Assembly: GCF_019175365.1 (NCBI RefSeq)
Contig: NZ_CP059572.1
Span: 7,440,001-7,504,000 of the forward strand
Length of the DNA stretch: 64,000 nucleotides
Reading direction: 5' to 3'
From: Actinomadura graeca
GTDB lineage: Bacteria > Actinomycetota > Actinomycetes > Streptosporangiales > Streptosporangiaceae
Shown here: positions 7,256 through 16,459 of the stretch, in pieces
Layout of the letters: every line of letters begins with the position of its first letter
Numbering within the stretch: position 1 is the stretch's first letter
Notes under the pieces: generated by a model
The model's input: the letters and a program-made list of their open reading frames with translations, nothing else
Told to the model about the DNA's origin: nothing
Databases searched by the model: none
Program-made: the position numbers and the translations under genes

Positions 7256-9424
7256 ATGTTCGGGGGACTGGCACGCTTCGTGGTGCGGCGCCGCTGGTGG
7301 GTGATCGCGGCGTGGGTGGTGGCCGCGGTGCTGCTGACGGGGTTCGCGCCGAGGTTCAAGGCCAGTTCGGAGCAGACGGACTTCCTGCCCGGCTCCTATG
7401 AGTCGGTGCGGGCGTTCGACCTGACGCGGGAGGCGTTCCCGCAGACGCGGGGGCAGAACGCGATCGTCGCGGTGACGCGCTCGGACGGCGGGGCGCTGAC
7501 CCCGGCGGACCAGGCGGTCACCGCGCGGCTGGCCCGGACGCTGGAGGACGAGCGGCCCCGGGGCGTCCAGCAGGTGCTCCCCGGGCCCGTCTCGCCCAAC
7601 CGCGAGGTCGAGATGATCAACGCGCGGTTCACGTCGGAGAGCTTCGACGACCCGGACGTCGCCAAGGGCATCGACGAGATGCGCGACACGCTCGCGGAGG
7701 GCACGCGGGGGACCGGCCTCACCGCGCGGGTGACCGGGAACGCGGCGATCAACGCCGACGCGCAGGAGTCCTATGAGCGCAGCGACTCGATCACGCTCGG
7801 CGCCACCGTCGTGGTGATCTTCGTCCTGCTGATCTTCACGTTCCGCAGCGTGGTGGCGGCGTTCCTGCCGCTGCTCACGGTGGGGCTGGTGATGATGGTG
7901 GCGCTGGCGCTGATCGGCAGCGTGAACGCGGCGTTCGACCTCAAGGGCGACAGCCTGACGCAGTCGCTGATGCCCATCGTGCTGTTCGGCGTGGGGACGG
8001 ACTACATCCTGTTCCTGCTGTTCCGGTACCGGGAGCGGCTGCGGGCGGGTGAGGACGGCAAGACCGCGATGGTGTCGGCCGTCGAGCGGGTCGGCGAGGT
8101 GATCGCCTCGGCGGCGTGCGCGGTGATCGTCGCGTTCAGCGCGCTGATCCTGGCGTCGCTCGGCATGCTGAAGTCGATGGGACCGGCGATGGGCATCGCG
8201 GTCGCGACGACACTGGTGGCCGCGCTGACGCTGATCCCGGCCGTGGTGTCGCTGCTCGGGTCCAAGGTCTTCTGGCCGAGCAAGTCGTGGCGGGCCGAGC
8301 CGCCGCACCGCAAGGCGGCGCGGCTGGGCGGCTTCATCGGGCGGAGCCCGTGGCAGGTGGCGCTGGTGTCGGGCGCCGTGCTCGTCGCGCTGTCGGTGTG
8401 CGCGCTCGGGTTCAGCGCGAACTTCAACATGGCGTCCGCGCCGGCGGGCACGGAGGCCGCCAAGGGGCTGGACGATCTGGAGAAGGGCTTCCCCGCCGGT
8501 GTGCAGGAGGCCACGCAGGTGTTCGTCACCGGCACGGGCGGCGGGCCGCTCCCGCCGGGGGCGGCCGAGACGGTGGCGGCGAGGCTCAGGACCACGAAGG
8601 GCGTCGCGGTGGTCGAGCCGCCGGAGCGGGGCGCCGGCGGGCGGACGGCGCTCGTCAACGTCCAGCTGGCGGACGACCCGCTGTCCAAGGCGGCGATGAA
8701 GACCGTGTCGGGGCCCGTCCGGGACACCGCGCACGCCTCCGGGCCGCCGGGCACCGAGGTGATCGTGGGCGGGCAGACCGCGGTCATGGTCGACCTGCAG
8801 AAGGCGATGAACCGCGACTACCGGGTCGTGTTCCCGATCGCGGGGCTGCTCATCGCGATCATCCTCGGGGTGCTGCTGCGCAGCGTCGTCGCGCCGGTCT
8901 ACCTGATGATCGCGGTGGTGCTGAGCTTCCTCGGCACGATCGGCGCGAGCGTCGCGCTGTTCCAGTGGGGCGAGGGGCACACGGGCGTGATCTTCTTCCT
9001 GCCCCTGATCGTGTACCTGTTCGTGACGGCGCTCGGCACCGACTACAACATCCTCGTCATCGCGCGGCTGCGCGAGGAGGCGCGGGCCGGGCACCCGCCG
9101 CGGCGGGGCGTCGGGCACGCGTTCGAGCAGGCCGCGCCGACCGTGGCGTCCGCGGGGCTGATCCTCGCGGGCAGCTTCGCGACGTTCCTGCTGGCCGAGG
9201 CGGACGCGATGCAGGAGATGGGGACGACGGTGGCGCTCGGCGTGATCCTCGCGGCGTTCGTGATGTCGATGTTCCTGGTCCCCGCGGTGACCGTCCTGCT
9301 CGGCCACGCCGCCTGGTGGCCGGGGCACCAGGACACCGTCCGCGCGTCGGCCGCCGGCCCCGCGCCGGGCGCGGGCGACCCGGCGACGGCCCGCGGCGGC
9401 CCCGGGGCGGACGACCCCCGGTGA
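7256..9424 (+). CDS. MMPL-family RND transporter
   Basis: A 722-residue MMPL transporter with the duplicated helix bundle and two large extracytoplasmic loops. Signature helices include GVGTDYILFLLFRYRE in the first half and ALGTDYNILVIARLREE in the second, each with the DY proton-relay pair. The opening MFGGLARFVVRRRWWVIAAW is characteristic of the family (usually MFxxLGRFVxRRRW). The C-terminus is a short disordered Pro/Ala/Gly tail. GGGGG lies 5 nt upstream of ATG 7256. The protein is a distant paralogue of the MMPL at 2418-4619. It lies tail to tail with the siderophore reductase, so it is not in that operon. The substrate is unknown. Confidence 0.92.
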   Translation: MFGGLARFVVRRRWWVIAAWVVAAVLLTGFAPRFKASSEQTDFLPGSYESVRAFDLTREAFPQTRGQNAIVAVTRSDGGALTPADQAVTARLARTLEDERPRGVQQVLPGPVSPNREVEMINARFTSESFDDPDVAKGIDEMRDTLAEGTRGTGLTARVTGNAAINADAQESYERSDSITLGATVVVIFVLLIFTFRSVVAAFLPLLTVGLVMMVALALIGSVNAAFDLKGDSLTQSLMPIVLFGVGTDYILFLLFRYRERLRAGEDGKTAMVSAVERVGEVIASAACAVIVAFSALILASLGMLKSMGPAMGIAVATTLVAALTLIPAVVSLLGSKVFWPSKSWRAEPPHRKAARLGGFIGRSPWQVALVSGAVLVALSVCALGFSANFNMASAPAGTEAAKGLDDLEKGFPAGVQEATQVFVTGTGGGPLPPGAAETVAARLRTTKGVAVVEPPERGAGGRTALVNVQLADDPLSKAAMKTVSGPVRDTAHASGPPGTEVIVGGQTAVMVDLQKAMNRDYRVVFPIAGLLIAIILGVLLRSVVAPVYLMIAVVLSFLGTIGASVALFQWGEGHTGVIFFLPLIVYLFVTALGTDYNILVIARLREEARAGHPPRRGVGHAFEQAAPTVASAGLILAGSFATFLLAEADAMQEMGTTVALGVILAAFVMSMFLVPAVTVLLGHAAWWPGHQDTVRASAAGPAPGAGDPATARGGPGADDPR

Positions 9425-9446
9425 CGCCGCCGCGCGGCCGGGCGGG

Positions 9447-10298
9447 TCACTCCCCGGTGGCCGGGCCGCCACCCGCGACGACCTCGGCGAGCAGGTCCTC
9501 CTCGGTCGCGCCGCGGCGCCAGTAGCCGGTGAAGGTGACCGAGCGGCGGTCGAGCCCCCGCTCGTTCACCAGGTGCCGCCGCAGCGCCCTGACCGTGGCG
9601 GACTCGCCCGCGATCCACGCGTACGGCCCGTCGGGGAGCTCGGCGGCGCGGACGGCGTCCAGCAGCGTGCCGGGGGAGACCCAGGCGATCTCGGCGTCGG
9701 CGGCGGTCGGCAGGTCCTGGCGGTCGCCGTCGCCGGGCACCTCGATCCACACCCGCGCGGGCGTCCCGGCGGGCAGCCAGGCGAGGTTGCCGGCGATGGC
9801 GGGCAGCGCGGTCAGGTCACCGGCGATCAGGACGGGCACGCCGGGCGGCGGGCGGAAGTCGTAGCCGCCGTTGTCGGGTCCGGTCGGCCCGAGCACGACG
9901 ACGCGGTGGCCGGGACGCGCGGACGCGGCCCACCGCGCGGCGGGGCCGGACGCCCCGTCCAGGTGCAGCACGAAGTCGACGTCCAGCTCGCCGGGGCGCT
10001 GCCCGCGGACGGTGTAGGAGCGCATGATTCCGCGCTCGGCCGGGTCCAGGGCCCGCCAGTCGGCGAACCAGGTGTCGGGCGACCAGTCGTCCGGCATCAG
10101 CGGCGCGTCCTGGTGCGGGTGCGGGAGGAACAGCTTGAACCGCTGGTCGCGTCCGCCGGTGACGAACGCGCCGGTGCCCCGCGCCGAGGCGTCCAGGCAC
10201 GCCCCGCCGAAGGTGATCCGGGCCATGGACGGGCCGAGCCGCGCGACCCGCAGGACGTGCAGCTCGAAGAAGCCGAAGGGATGTGCGGGAGCCGTCAT
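9447..10298 (-). CDS. Siderophore-interacting protein (FAD/NAD(P)H ferric-siderophore reductase)
   Basis: A 283-residue member of the SIP/ViuB family. The FAD-binding barrel contains the signature MRSYTVR (here in GIMRSYTVRGQRPGELDVDF) and a short DFVLHLDG strand. The C-terminal NAD(P)H domain has GDLTALPAI and the terminal segment TGYWRRGATEEDLL that typifies the family. It reduces ferric siderophores in the cytoplasm and releases iron. It is the second gene of a leftward pair, 10 nt downstream of the binding-protein gene, and is presumably repressed by iron through the box at 11383-11401. Confidence 0.94.
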   Translation of the reverse strand: MTAPAHPFGFFELHVLRVARLGPSMARITFGGACLDASARGTGAFVTGGRDQRFKLFLPHPHQDAPLMPDDWSPDTWFADWRALDPAERGIMRSYTVRGQRPGELDVDFVLHLDGASGPAARWAASARPGHRVVVLGPTGPDNGGYDFRPPPGVPVLIAGDLTALPAIAGNLAWLPAGTPARVWIEVPGDGDRQDLPTAADAEIAWVSPGTLLDAVRAAELPDGPYAWIAGESATVRALRRHLVNERGLDRRSVTFTGYWRRGATEEDLLAEVVAGGGPATGE

Positions 10299-10308
10299 CG
10301 TGTTCTCC

Positions 10309-11328
10309 TCAGCCGGTCTTCTTGGCGGACTGGATGGACTTCGCGAGGGCTTCGAGGATCGGCGCGCAGCCCGCGTAGGAGAACCGGGGCTCCGGCTGCC
10401 ACGGGATCACCTGTCCCGCCTTCACCGCCGGCAGGTCCCGCCACGACGGCTTGGACCCGAGGTCCTTCGGCTGGAGCGCCTGGGTGCGGCTGTCGAGCAT
10501 GATCACGTCGGCCGGGTACCGGTCGGCGTTCTCCCAGCTCAGGTTCTCGAAGTAGCCGTTCTGGCCGAGCCTGCGCGGGACGACGAGGTCCACGCCCAGC
10601 TCCCTGAAGTAGATGAGGTCGGTGTTCTTGGCCGGGCTGGAGGCGTAGAACAGGTCGGGGCTCGCGGACGCGGCCAGCACCTTCACCCCCGGGTTGGCCC
10701 CGGCGGCGGCGCGCAGCGCCTCCGACGCCTTGTCGAACCGGGCCTTCGCCGCGGTCACCCTGGCCGCCTTCAGGTCGGCGCCGAGCGCGGCGGCCAGCGC
10801 GGCGGTCCGCTCGATCGGCTTCGGCAGGGGGACCGCGCCGGTGGAGATGGCGACGCTCTCCGCCAGCGCGAAGATCTTGTCCTTGCTCTCGGCGGGGACG
10901 TAGAACAGCTCGTCCTCGACGAACATGTTGGCCACGAGCAGGTCGGGGCGCAGCGCCGCGTACTTCTCGATGTCGAACTCGCCGTAGGCGTTGCCGATGA
11001 CCATCAGCCGGCCGACGGGCAGGTCCCCGGCCTGCGGGTCGGGCCTGCCGTCCTTGAGCCGCGTCGGGCCGAACACGCCGACCAGCTGCTGCTCGACTCC
11101 GAAGTCGTACAGCGCCGCGGCGGTGCCGACATAGCCGACGACGCGTCTCGGGCGGGCCTTCGGCCCGACCTTCGTCCCGCGGTCGTCGGTGAAGGTCCAC
11201 GCGCCGCCGCCGGACGAGGCGGCGCCGTTCCCGCCGCCGCACGCGCTCGCGAGGGCCCCGAGGGCGGCGGCGCCGCCCGCGCCCAGGAGGCCGCGGCGGG
11301 TGAGGTGCCGGACACCGGTGATCGACAT
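10309..11328 (-). CDS. Iron-siderophore ABC transporter substrate-binding lipoprotein
   Basis: A 339-residue periplasmic-binding protein (FepB/FhuD family, helical backbone). The N-terminus has a twin-arginine LTRRGLLGAGG and a lipobox LASAC with lipidated C30, so it is probably Tat-exported and anchored to the membrane. The VVGYVGTAAALYDFGVEQQLVGVFGP strand-turn and the LRPDLLVANM segment are typical of ferric-siderophore binders. It delivers ferric siderophore to the FecCD permeases encoded divergently at 11460. The iron box lies 54 nt upstream of its start, so DtxR/IdeR-type repression is expected. Confidence 0.93.
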   Translation of the reverse strand: MSITGVRHLTRRGLLGAGGAAALGALASACGGGNGAASSGGGAWTFTDDRGTKVGPKARPRRVVGYVGTAAALYDFGVEQQLVGVFGPTRLKDGRPDPQAGDLPVGRLMVIGNAYGEFDIEKYAALRPDLLVANMFVEDELFYVPAESKDKIFALAESVAISTGAVPLPKPIERTAALAAALGADLKAARVTAAKARFDKASEALRAAAGANPGVKVLAASASPDLFYASSPAKNTDLIYFRELGVDLVVPRRLGQNGYFENLSWENADRYPADVIMLDSRTQALQPKDLGSKPSWRDLPAVKAGQVIPWQPEPRFSYAGCAPILEALAKSIQSAKKTG

Positions 11329-11382
11329 TTCGGTTCGTTCTCCAGCCGTATTACGGTGGTCGGATTCCGACCCGTGCGGAGC

Positions 11383-11401
11383 TTAGGTTAACCTAACCTA
11401 A
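11383..11401. promoter_or_regulatory. DtxR/IdeR-type iron box
   Basis: TTAGGTTAACCTAACCTAA matches the 19-bp DtxR/IdeR consensus (TTAGGTTAGSCTAACCTAA) except for the central bases. It sits in the divergent region between the siderophore-binding lipoprotein gene (start 11328) and the permease genes (start 11460), so one iron-bound repressor could switch off both directions. Confidence 0.92.
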
Positions 11402-11459
11402 GTCTTGTCCCAGCGGGGGGCCGCCGGCGTCCCCGGCCCGTCCTCCCGGAGCCCCGTTC

Positions 11460-12566
11460 GTGCCCTCGACGAGATCCACGCAGGCCGAGGCGGACGCCTC
11501 CGGCCCGCCGCGCGCACGCCGCACGGGCGGCCCCGCCCCGGCCTCGGGCGCTCGCGCGGCCCGGCCGGTGCGCTCCCGCTCCGCCCGCGCCGCCGGGCTG
11601 GCCGGCGCGCTGCTGCTCCTGCTCGCGGTCCTCGTCCTGAGCCTCGCGGTCGGCGCGAAGCCGCTGTCGCCCGCGGAGGCGTGGGACGGTCTCGTCCACA
11701 GCGGCTCCGGAAGCCACACCGTCGTCCACCAGATGCGCCTGCCCCGGACCCTGCTCGGGCTCCTCGCGGGCGTCGCGCTCGGCCTCGCCGGCGCGGTCAT
11801 GCAGGCGCTCACCCGCAACCCGCTCGCCGATCCCGGGCTCCTCGGCATCAACGCGGGCGCGTCCGCGGCGGTGGTCTCGGCGATCTCGTTCGCCGGGATC
11901 TCCTCGTTCGCCGGGTTCGTGTGGTTCGCGTTCGCGGGCGCGGGCGTCGTGGCCGTGCTGCTCTACGCCGTCGGCGGCGGGCACGGCGCGACCCCCGCGC
12001 GGCTCGCGCTGGCCGGGTCCGCGCTGAACGCCGCGCTGTTCTCCTACGTCAACGCGGTGCAGCTCCTCGACACCGCGTCGCTTGACCGCATGCGGTTCTG
12101 GACGGTCGGCTCCCTCGGCGCCGCGCAGCCCTCCACGGTCGTGCGCGTCGCCCCGTTCGTGGCGGCCGGCCTCGTCCTGGCCCTGCTGCTCGCCCGGCCG
12201 CTGAACGCGATGGCGATGGGCGAGGACGCGGCGCGCTCGCTCGGCGCCCGCCCGGGACGCGCCCGGATCGCCGCCATCGCCGCGGTGACGCTGCTGTGCG
12301 GCTCCGCGACGGCGGCATGCGGGCCCGTCGTCTTCGTCGGGCTGATGGTGCCGCACCTCGTCCGCGCGCTGACCGGCCCCGACCTGCGCTGGCTGCTGCC
12401 CTACTGCGCGGTGCTCTCGCCCGCGCTGATGCTGGGCGCGGACGTGCTCGGACGTGTCCTCGTCCGCCCGTCCGAGCTCCAGGTGGGCATCGTGATGGTC
12501 GTGTTGGGCGGGCCCGTCTTCCTGTACTTCGTCCGGCGCCCGCGCGGCAGGGCGGCCGCGGCGTGA
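11460..12566 (+). CDS. FecCD-type iron-siderophore permease, first subunit
   Basis: A 368-residue polytopic permease of the FecCD/BtuC family. After a charged N-terminal extension of about 42 residues come about ten TM helices. Family motifs include RLPRTLLGLLAGVALGLAG, the MQALTRNPLADPGLLGI loop, and the ATPase-contacting GxxAxxLG element in MGEDAARSLG. GTG 11460 has GGAG 8 nt upstream. The stop overlaps the second permease gene by GTGA, so the two are translationally coupled and form a heterodimer. No fecE-type ATPase gene is nearby, so the ATPase must come from another locus. Confidence 0.93.
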   Translation: MPSTRSTQAEADASGPPRARRTGGPAPASGARAARPVRSRSARAAGLAGALLLLLAVLVLSLAVGAKPLSPAEAWDGLVHSGSGSHTVVHQMRLPRTLLGLLAGVALGLAGAVMQALTRNPLADPGLLGINAGASAAVVSAISFAGISSFAGFVWFAFAGAGVVAVLLYAVGGGHGATPARLALAGSALNAALFSYVNAVQLLDTASLDRMRFWTVGSLGAAQPSTVVRVAPFVAAGLVLALLLARPLNAMAMGEDAARSLGARPGRARIAAIAAVTLLCGSATAACGPVVFVGLMVPHLVRALTGPDLRWLLPYCAVLSPALMLGADVLGRVLVRPSELQVGIVMVVLGGPVFLYFVRRPRGRAAAA

Positions 12567-13627
12567 GCGGGGGCGACCCGGGGCGGACGCAGCGGTTCGC
12601 CGTCGTCCGGACGCCCGGGGGGCTGTCGTTTCGATTCCGCCCGCGCGCGCTCGCCGTCTCCGCCGTCTGCCTTCTGGTGGCGCTCGGCCTCGGTGTCGTG
12701 CTGATCGGCAGCGGCGACTTCCCGATGGCCCCCGCCGATGTGGTTCGCACCCTCGCCGGGCGGGGCTCGCCCGCGGACTCGCTCATCGTCAACGAGATCC
12801 GCCTGCCGCGCGTGGCCGCCGGGCTCGCCGTCGGCGCGGCGCTCGGCCTGGCCGGGGCGATCTTCCAGTCGCTCGTCCGCAACCCGCTCGGAAGCCCCGA
12901 CATCCTCGGCTTCACCCAGGGCGCCGCGACCGGAGTGCTCGCCGTCATCGTGCTGGCCGGCGGCGGCAGCGCGGCGGTCGCGTCCGGCGCCGCCGCCGGC
13001 GGCATCGCGACCGGCCTGCTGGTGTACGCCGCCGCCGGTCGCGGCGGCGCGCACGGCCAGCGGCTCGTCCTCGTCGGCATCGGCGTCGCGGCGATCCTCA
13101 CCGGCGTCAACGGCTACCTGCTGACCCAGGCGGACATCATCGACGCCGCCCGCGCCGTGCTGTGGCTGACCGGCAGCCTGGACGGCCGCGACTGGGCCGA
13201 CGCGGCGCCGGTGCTCGCGGCGCTGGCCGTCCTCGGGCCCCTCGTCCTCGTCGGCTGCGGGCGTGCCCTGCGGATGCTGGAGATGGGCGACGACGCGGCG
13301 CACGGCCTCGGCGTCCCGATCGCGCGGGCCCGGCTGATCATGCTGGCCGCGGCCGTGCTGCTCACCTCGCTCGCCGCCGCGGCCGCCGGGCCGGTGTCCT
13401 TCGTCGCGCTCACCGCGCCGCAGCTCGCCCGCCGCCTCACCCGCACGACCGGCCCGAACCTGCTGCCCGCCGCGTGCATGGGCGCGGCGCTGCTGGTGGC
13501 CGCGGACTGGGCCGCGCAGCGCGCCTTCCCCGGGCATCAGCTCCCGGTCGGCGTGGTGACCGGGCTCCTCGGCGGCGGGTACCTGGTCTGGCTCCTCGTG
13601 ACCGAACGCCGGACGGGACGGATCTGA
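12563..13627 (+). CDS. FecCD-type iron-siderophore permease, second subunit
   Basis: A 354-residue partner of the preceding permease. The key motifs are repeated: RLPRVAAGLAVGAALGLAG, FQSLVRNPLGSPDILGF, and MGDDAAHGLGVPIARARL for ATPase coupling. The frame is open upstream to 12296, but that stretch is covered by the first permease. GTG 12563 overlaps its stop (GTGA), the usual arrangement for such pairs. It is iron-regulated through the upstream box by co-transcription. The operon ends here without the expected ATP-binding subunit. Confidence 0.93.
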   Translation: MSGGDPGRTQRFAVVRTPGGLSFRFRPRALAVSAVCLLVALGLGVVLIGSGDFPMAPADVVRTLAGRGSPADSLIVNEIRLPRVAAGLAVGAALGLAGAIFQSLVRNPLGSPDILGFTQGAATGVLAVIVLAGGGSAAVASGAAAGGIATGLLVYAAAGRGGAHGQRLVLVGIGVAAILTGVNGYLLTQADIIDAARAVLWLTGSLDGRDWADAAPVLAALAVLGPLVLVGCGRALRMLEMGDDAAHGLGVPIARARLIMLAAAVLLTSLAAAAAGPVSFVALTAPQLARRLTRTTGPNLLPAACMGAALLVAADWAAQRAFPGHQLPVGVVTGLLGGGYLVWLLVTERRTGRI

Positions 13628-13670
13628 TCACCCCGTTGCCATATCCTTTCCGGAATAGTTGTATGTCCCT

Positions 13671-13694
13671 AATGGTTGTATCCATATAACCATT
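13671..13694. promoter_or_regulatory. 24-bp near-palindromic operator upstream of MFS-marR
   Basis: Half-sites AATGGTT (13671-13677) and AACCATT (13688-13694) flank a partly symmetrical centre (GTATCCATAT); 20 of 24 positions are symmetric. The dyad ends at the GGAGG ribosome-binding site (13695-13699) of the exporter gene. It is the natural binding site for the MarR repressor encoded as the second gene of this operon. Confidence 0.72.
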
Positions 13695-13703
13695 GGAGGC
13701 ACC

Positions 13704-15164
13704 TTGCCGGACCTGTCCCCCCGCCGCCGGCTGCTGGTGCTGGGCATCTGCTGCCTGAGCCTGCTGATCGTCAGCATCGACAACACGATCCTCAACGTCG
13801 CGCTGCCCGCGTTGCAGCGCGACTTCCACGCGTCGCTGCCCGGCCTCCAGTGGACGATCGACGCGTACCTGATCACGCTGGCCTCGCTGCTGATCCTCTC
13901 CGGGTCCACCGGCGACCGGATCGGGCGGCGCCGGGTCTTCCAGACCGGCCTCGCGCTGTTCGTCACCGGGTCGGTGCTGTGCAGCCTCGCGCCGTCCCTG
14001 GGATGGCTGGTCGCCGCGCGCGTCGTCCAGGCCGTCGGCGGGTCCATGCTCAACCCGGTCGCGATGTCGATCATCACGAACGTGTTCACCGGGCCGCGCG
14101 AGCGCGCCCGCGCCATCGGGGTGTGGGGCGGGGTCGTCGGGCTGAGCATGGCCCTGGGCCCGCTGGCCGGCGGCCTGCTCGTCGACTCCGTCGGATGGCG
14201 GGCGATCTTCTGGCTCAACCTGCCGATCGGGGCGGCGGCGCTGGTGCTGACGGCCCTGTTCGTCCCCGAATCGCGCGCGCCGCGCCCGCGCCGCGTCGAC
14301 CCGCTGGGACAGGGCCTGATGATCGTCACGCTCGCGTCGCTGACCTTCGCGATCATCGAGGCGCCCGGGACGGGGTGGACCTCGCCTGCCGTGGCGGGGG
14401 GCGCCCTGGTCGCCGCCGCCGCGCTCGCCGCGTTCGTCGCCCATGCGCGGCGGGCCGCCGAGCCGCTCATCGACCTGCGGTTCTTCCGCAGCGTCCCGTT
14501 CTCCGGCGCCACCGTCATCGCCGTCTGCGGGTTCGCCGCCCTCGCCGGGTTCCTGTTCGTCAACGCGCTCTACCTGCAGAACGTGCGGGGCCTGTCGGCG
14601 CTGCGCGCCGGCCTGTTCCTGCTGCCCATGGCCGTCATGACCGCCGCCTTCGGGCCGCTGTCGGGCCGCCTGGTCGGCGCCCGCGGCCCCCGGCTGCCGC
14701 TGCAGATCGCCGGTGCGGCGATGCTCGCCAGCGGGCTGATGTTCGCGCTGTTCGACGCCGAGACCGGCACCGTGTCGCTGTTCACCGCGTACGTGCTGTT
14801 CGGGCTCGGGTTCGGGATGGTCAACGCGCCGATCACCAACACCGCCGTGTCGGGGATGCCGCGCGCCCAGGCGGGCGTCGCGGCGGCCGTCGCCTCCACC
14901 AGCCGCCAGGTCGGGCAGGCGCTCGGCGTCGCGGTGATCGGCGCCGTCCTCGCGGCGGGGACGGGCCCGGGGCCGGACGCCGCGTCCCGCTTCGTCGGCG
15001 CCGCGCGCCCGGCATACTGGGTCCTCGCCGGGTGCGCCGCCGCCGTGCTCGTGCTCGGCACCCTCACCACAGGACGCCGCGCCGCCCGCAGCGCCGCGCG
15101 CGTGTCCGCCCTGTTCGAGACCGGGCCCGAGCGGCACCCCGTGAGCGGAGCGAGCACCCGATGA
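13704..15164 (+). CDS. MFS multidrug exporter (DHA2/EmrB-QacA type)
   Basis: A 486-residue transporter with about 14 TM segments. The N-terminal helix contains SIDNTILNVALPALQRDF (motif D1), followed by motif A GDRIGRRR and motif C GGVVGLSMALGPLAGGLLVD. The family includes drug and antibiotic exporters driven by proton antiport. The frame is open from ATG 13659, but that start lies upstream of the operator; TTG 13704, 4 nt after GGAGG (13695-13699), is a better start. The stop overlaps the marR start (ATGA). The exporter is probably induced when the MarR repressor binds its ligand. Confidence 0.92.
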   Translation: MPDLSPRRRLLVLGICCLSLLIVSIDNTILNVALPALQRDFHASLPGLQWTIDAYLITLASLLILSGSTGDRIGRRRVFQTGLALFVTGSVLCSLAPSLGWLVAARVVQAVGGSMLNPVAMSIITNVFTGPRERARAIGVWGGVVGLSMALGPLAGGLLVDSVGWRAIFWLNLPIGAAALVLTALFVPESRAPRPRRVDPLGQGLMIVTLASLTFAIIEAPGTGWTSPAVAGGALVAAAALAAFVAHARRAAEPLIDLRFFRSVPFSGATVIAVCGFAALAGFLFVNALYLQNVRGLSALRAGLFLLPMAVMTAAFGPLSGRLVGARGPRLPLQIAGAAMLASGLMFALFDAETGTVSLFTAYVLFGLGFGMVNAPITNTAVSGMPRAQAGVAAAVASTSRQVGQALGVAVIGAVLAAGTGPGPDAASRFVGAARPAYWVLAGCAAAVLVLGTLTTGRRAARSAARVSALFETGPERHPVSGASTR

Positions 15165-15580
15165 CCGAGCCCCACCCGGCCGCCCGCGCCTGGCACAACC
15201 TGCGCATCCTGCTGCACGAGCGGGGCGACCGCCGGCACGAGGCCACCGAGGCGCTCGGGATGAGCTTCGCCCGGATCAGGGCCCTGCGGCGCCTCGCCGC
15301 CGGGCCGATGACGCTGCGCGACCTGGCCGAGGAACTGCTCACCGACCGCCCCTACACGACGCTCGTGGTGGACGACCTGGTCGAGCGGGGGCTGGTCGAG
15401 CGCACCCCCAACCGCGCCGACCGCCGCTCGAAGATCGTCTCGGTGACCCCGGCCGGGCGGGCCGCGGCCGCGGAGGCCCAGCGCATCCTCGACACGCCGC
15501 CCCCCGCCCTGTACGCGCTGTCGCCCGAGGACCTCGCGGCCCTCGACAGGATCGCCGCCCGCCTCGTCGCCGAGGACTGA
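15161..15580 (+). CDS. MarR-family transcriptional regulator
   Basis: A 139-residue winged-helix regulator. The DNA-binding domain runs from LGMSFARIRALRRLAAGPMTLRDLAEELLTDRP through the wing VERTPNRADRRSKIVSVTPAGR, with the conserved DRR of MarR wings. It is translationally coupled to the upstream MFS exporter by ATGA overlap. It very probably represses its own operon at the palindrome 13671-13694 and is released by an exported drug or a phenolic compound. Confidence 0.93.
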   Translation: MTEPHPAARAWHNLRILLHERGDRRHEATEALGMSFARIRALRRLAAGPMTLRDLAEELLTDRPYTTLVVDDLVERGLVERTPNRADRRSKIVSVTPAGRAAAAEAQRILDTPPPALYALSPEDLAALDRIAARLVAED

Positions 15581-15649
15581 CGGCCGCCGCCGAGGACGCG
15601 CGGACGCGGCGGGTGCCTCAGCGCCCGGCGGCGGCCCTGGGCCCGCGGG

Positions 15650-16258
15650 TCAGGAGCGGGGATTGGCGTCCGCGTCCATCCGGGCCCACTCGGCCTCCCA
15701 CATCTCGTCGCGGTACCGGTCGCAGCGCCGCCGGACGAGCGCGTACACCAGCAGCAGCGGCATCGACAGGCCGAGGACGGTCGCGGCGGACGCGTAGGCG
15801 GCGTCGGTCACGGTGCGGCTGTGCGGGCGGGGGCGGACGGTCGGCTCGGCGTCGCGGTCGACCCAGATCGTCCGCTGGGCGCCGGCCTTGGCGTTCTTCC
15901 AGCTCGGCAGCGTCCCCGCGCGGGGCTTGCCGTCCGGGCCGGGCCAGGTGGCCTGGACGGTCTCGTGGATGTAGCGGTCACCGGCCGACCCGATGCCGCC
16001 GGTGGAGGTCACGGTGGCCACGACCTGGTGGCGGGCGGCCCGCTCGGCCCGCTCGGCCCGCACGCCCGAGTCGTAGGACCAGCCGCACGCCCAGGCGGCG
16101 AGCGGCGGGGCCGTGGCGAGCAGCAGCGCGAGCAGCCCGAGCGCGACCAGGCGCTGGACGCGGTCGACCCGCCGGCGCAGCTCGCTGCGCTCCAGCCCGA
16201 GCCGCCGGCGCAGCCGTGCGAGCGGCCTGCCTCCGCAGCCGATGCCGAACCTGCGCAT
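15650..16258 (-). CDS. Rv1733c-like two-TM membrane protein
   Basis: A 202-residue protein with one TM helix near residues 38-60 (LVALGLLALLLATAPPLAAWACG) and a second near 160-180. The extracytoplasmic stretch between them includes the TVQATWPGPDGKPR.G and WVDRDAE segments. This matches the Rv1733c family, common in Streptomyces and mycobacteria and of unknown function; Rv1733c itself is a dormancy-associated antigen of M. tuberculosis. ATG 16258 is chosen because GGAGG lies 8 nt upstream; the GTG at 16267 abuts that site. It stands alone between two transporter genes. Confidence 0.82.
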   Translation of the reverse strand: MRRFGIGCGGRPLARLRRRLGLERSELRRRVDRVQRLVALGLLALLLATAPPLAAWACGWSYDSGVRAERAERAARHQVVATVTSTGGIGSAGDRYIHETVQATWPGPDGKPRAGTLPSWKNAKAGAQRTIWVDRDAEPTVRPRPHSRTVTDAAYASAATVLGLSMPLLLVYALVRRRCDRYRDEMWEAEWARMDADANPRS

Positions 16259-16459
16259 CCGTGTCACCTCCCCGGGGAGTGCCCTCCCGGCAAGAGGCTT
16301 CTTTAGCCTACATTTCCCAGGATATTCCCGAGTTCGTTGATCGGCACATGGTCTGTGACCGAATCCTTCCCCGAACTGGGTCGTTATACCGGTGTGATGG
16401 CCGTAATCGGTCGGTCGCCATGGCGGCGGAAACGGCGTCCGCCCCCCTGGGCACGCGCG

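Noticed and set aside
12296..12562. N-terminal extension of the second FecCD permease
   Set aside because: This stretch codes for the first permease in another frame; GTG 12563 at the GTGA overlap is the natural start.
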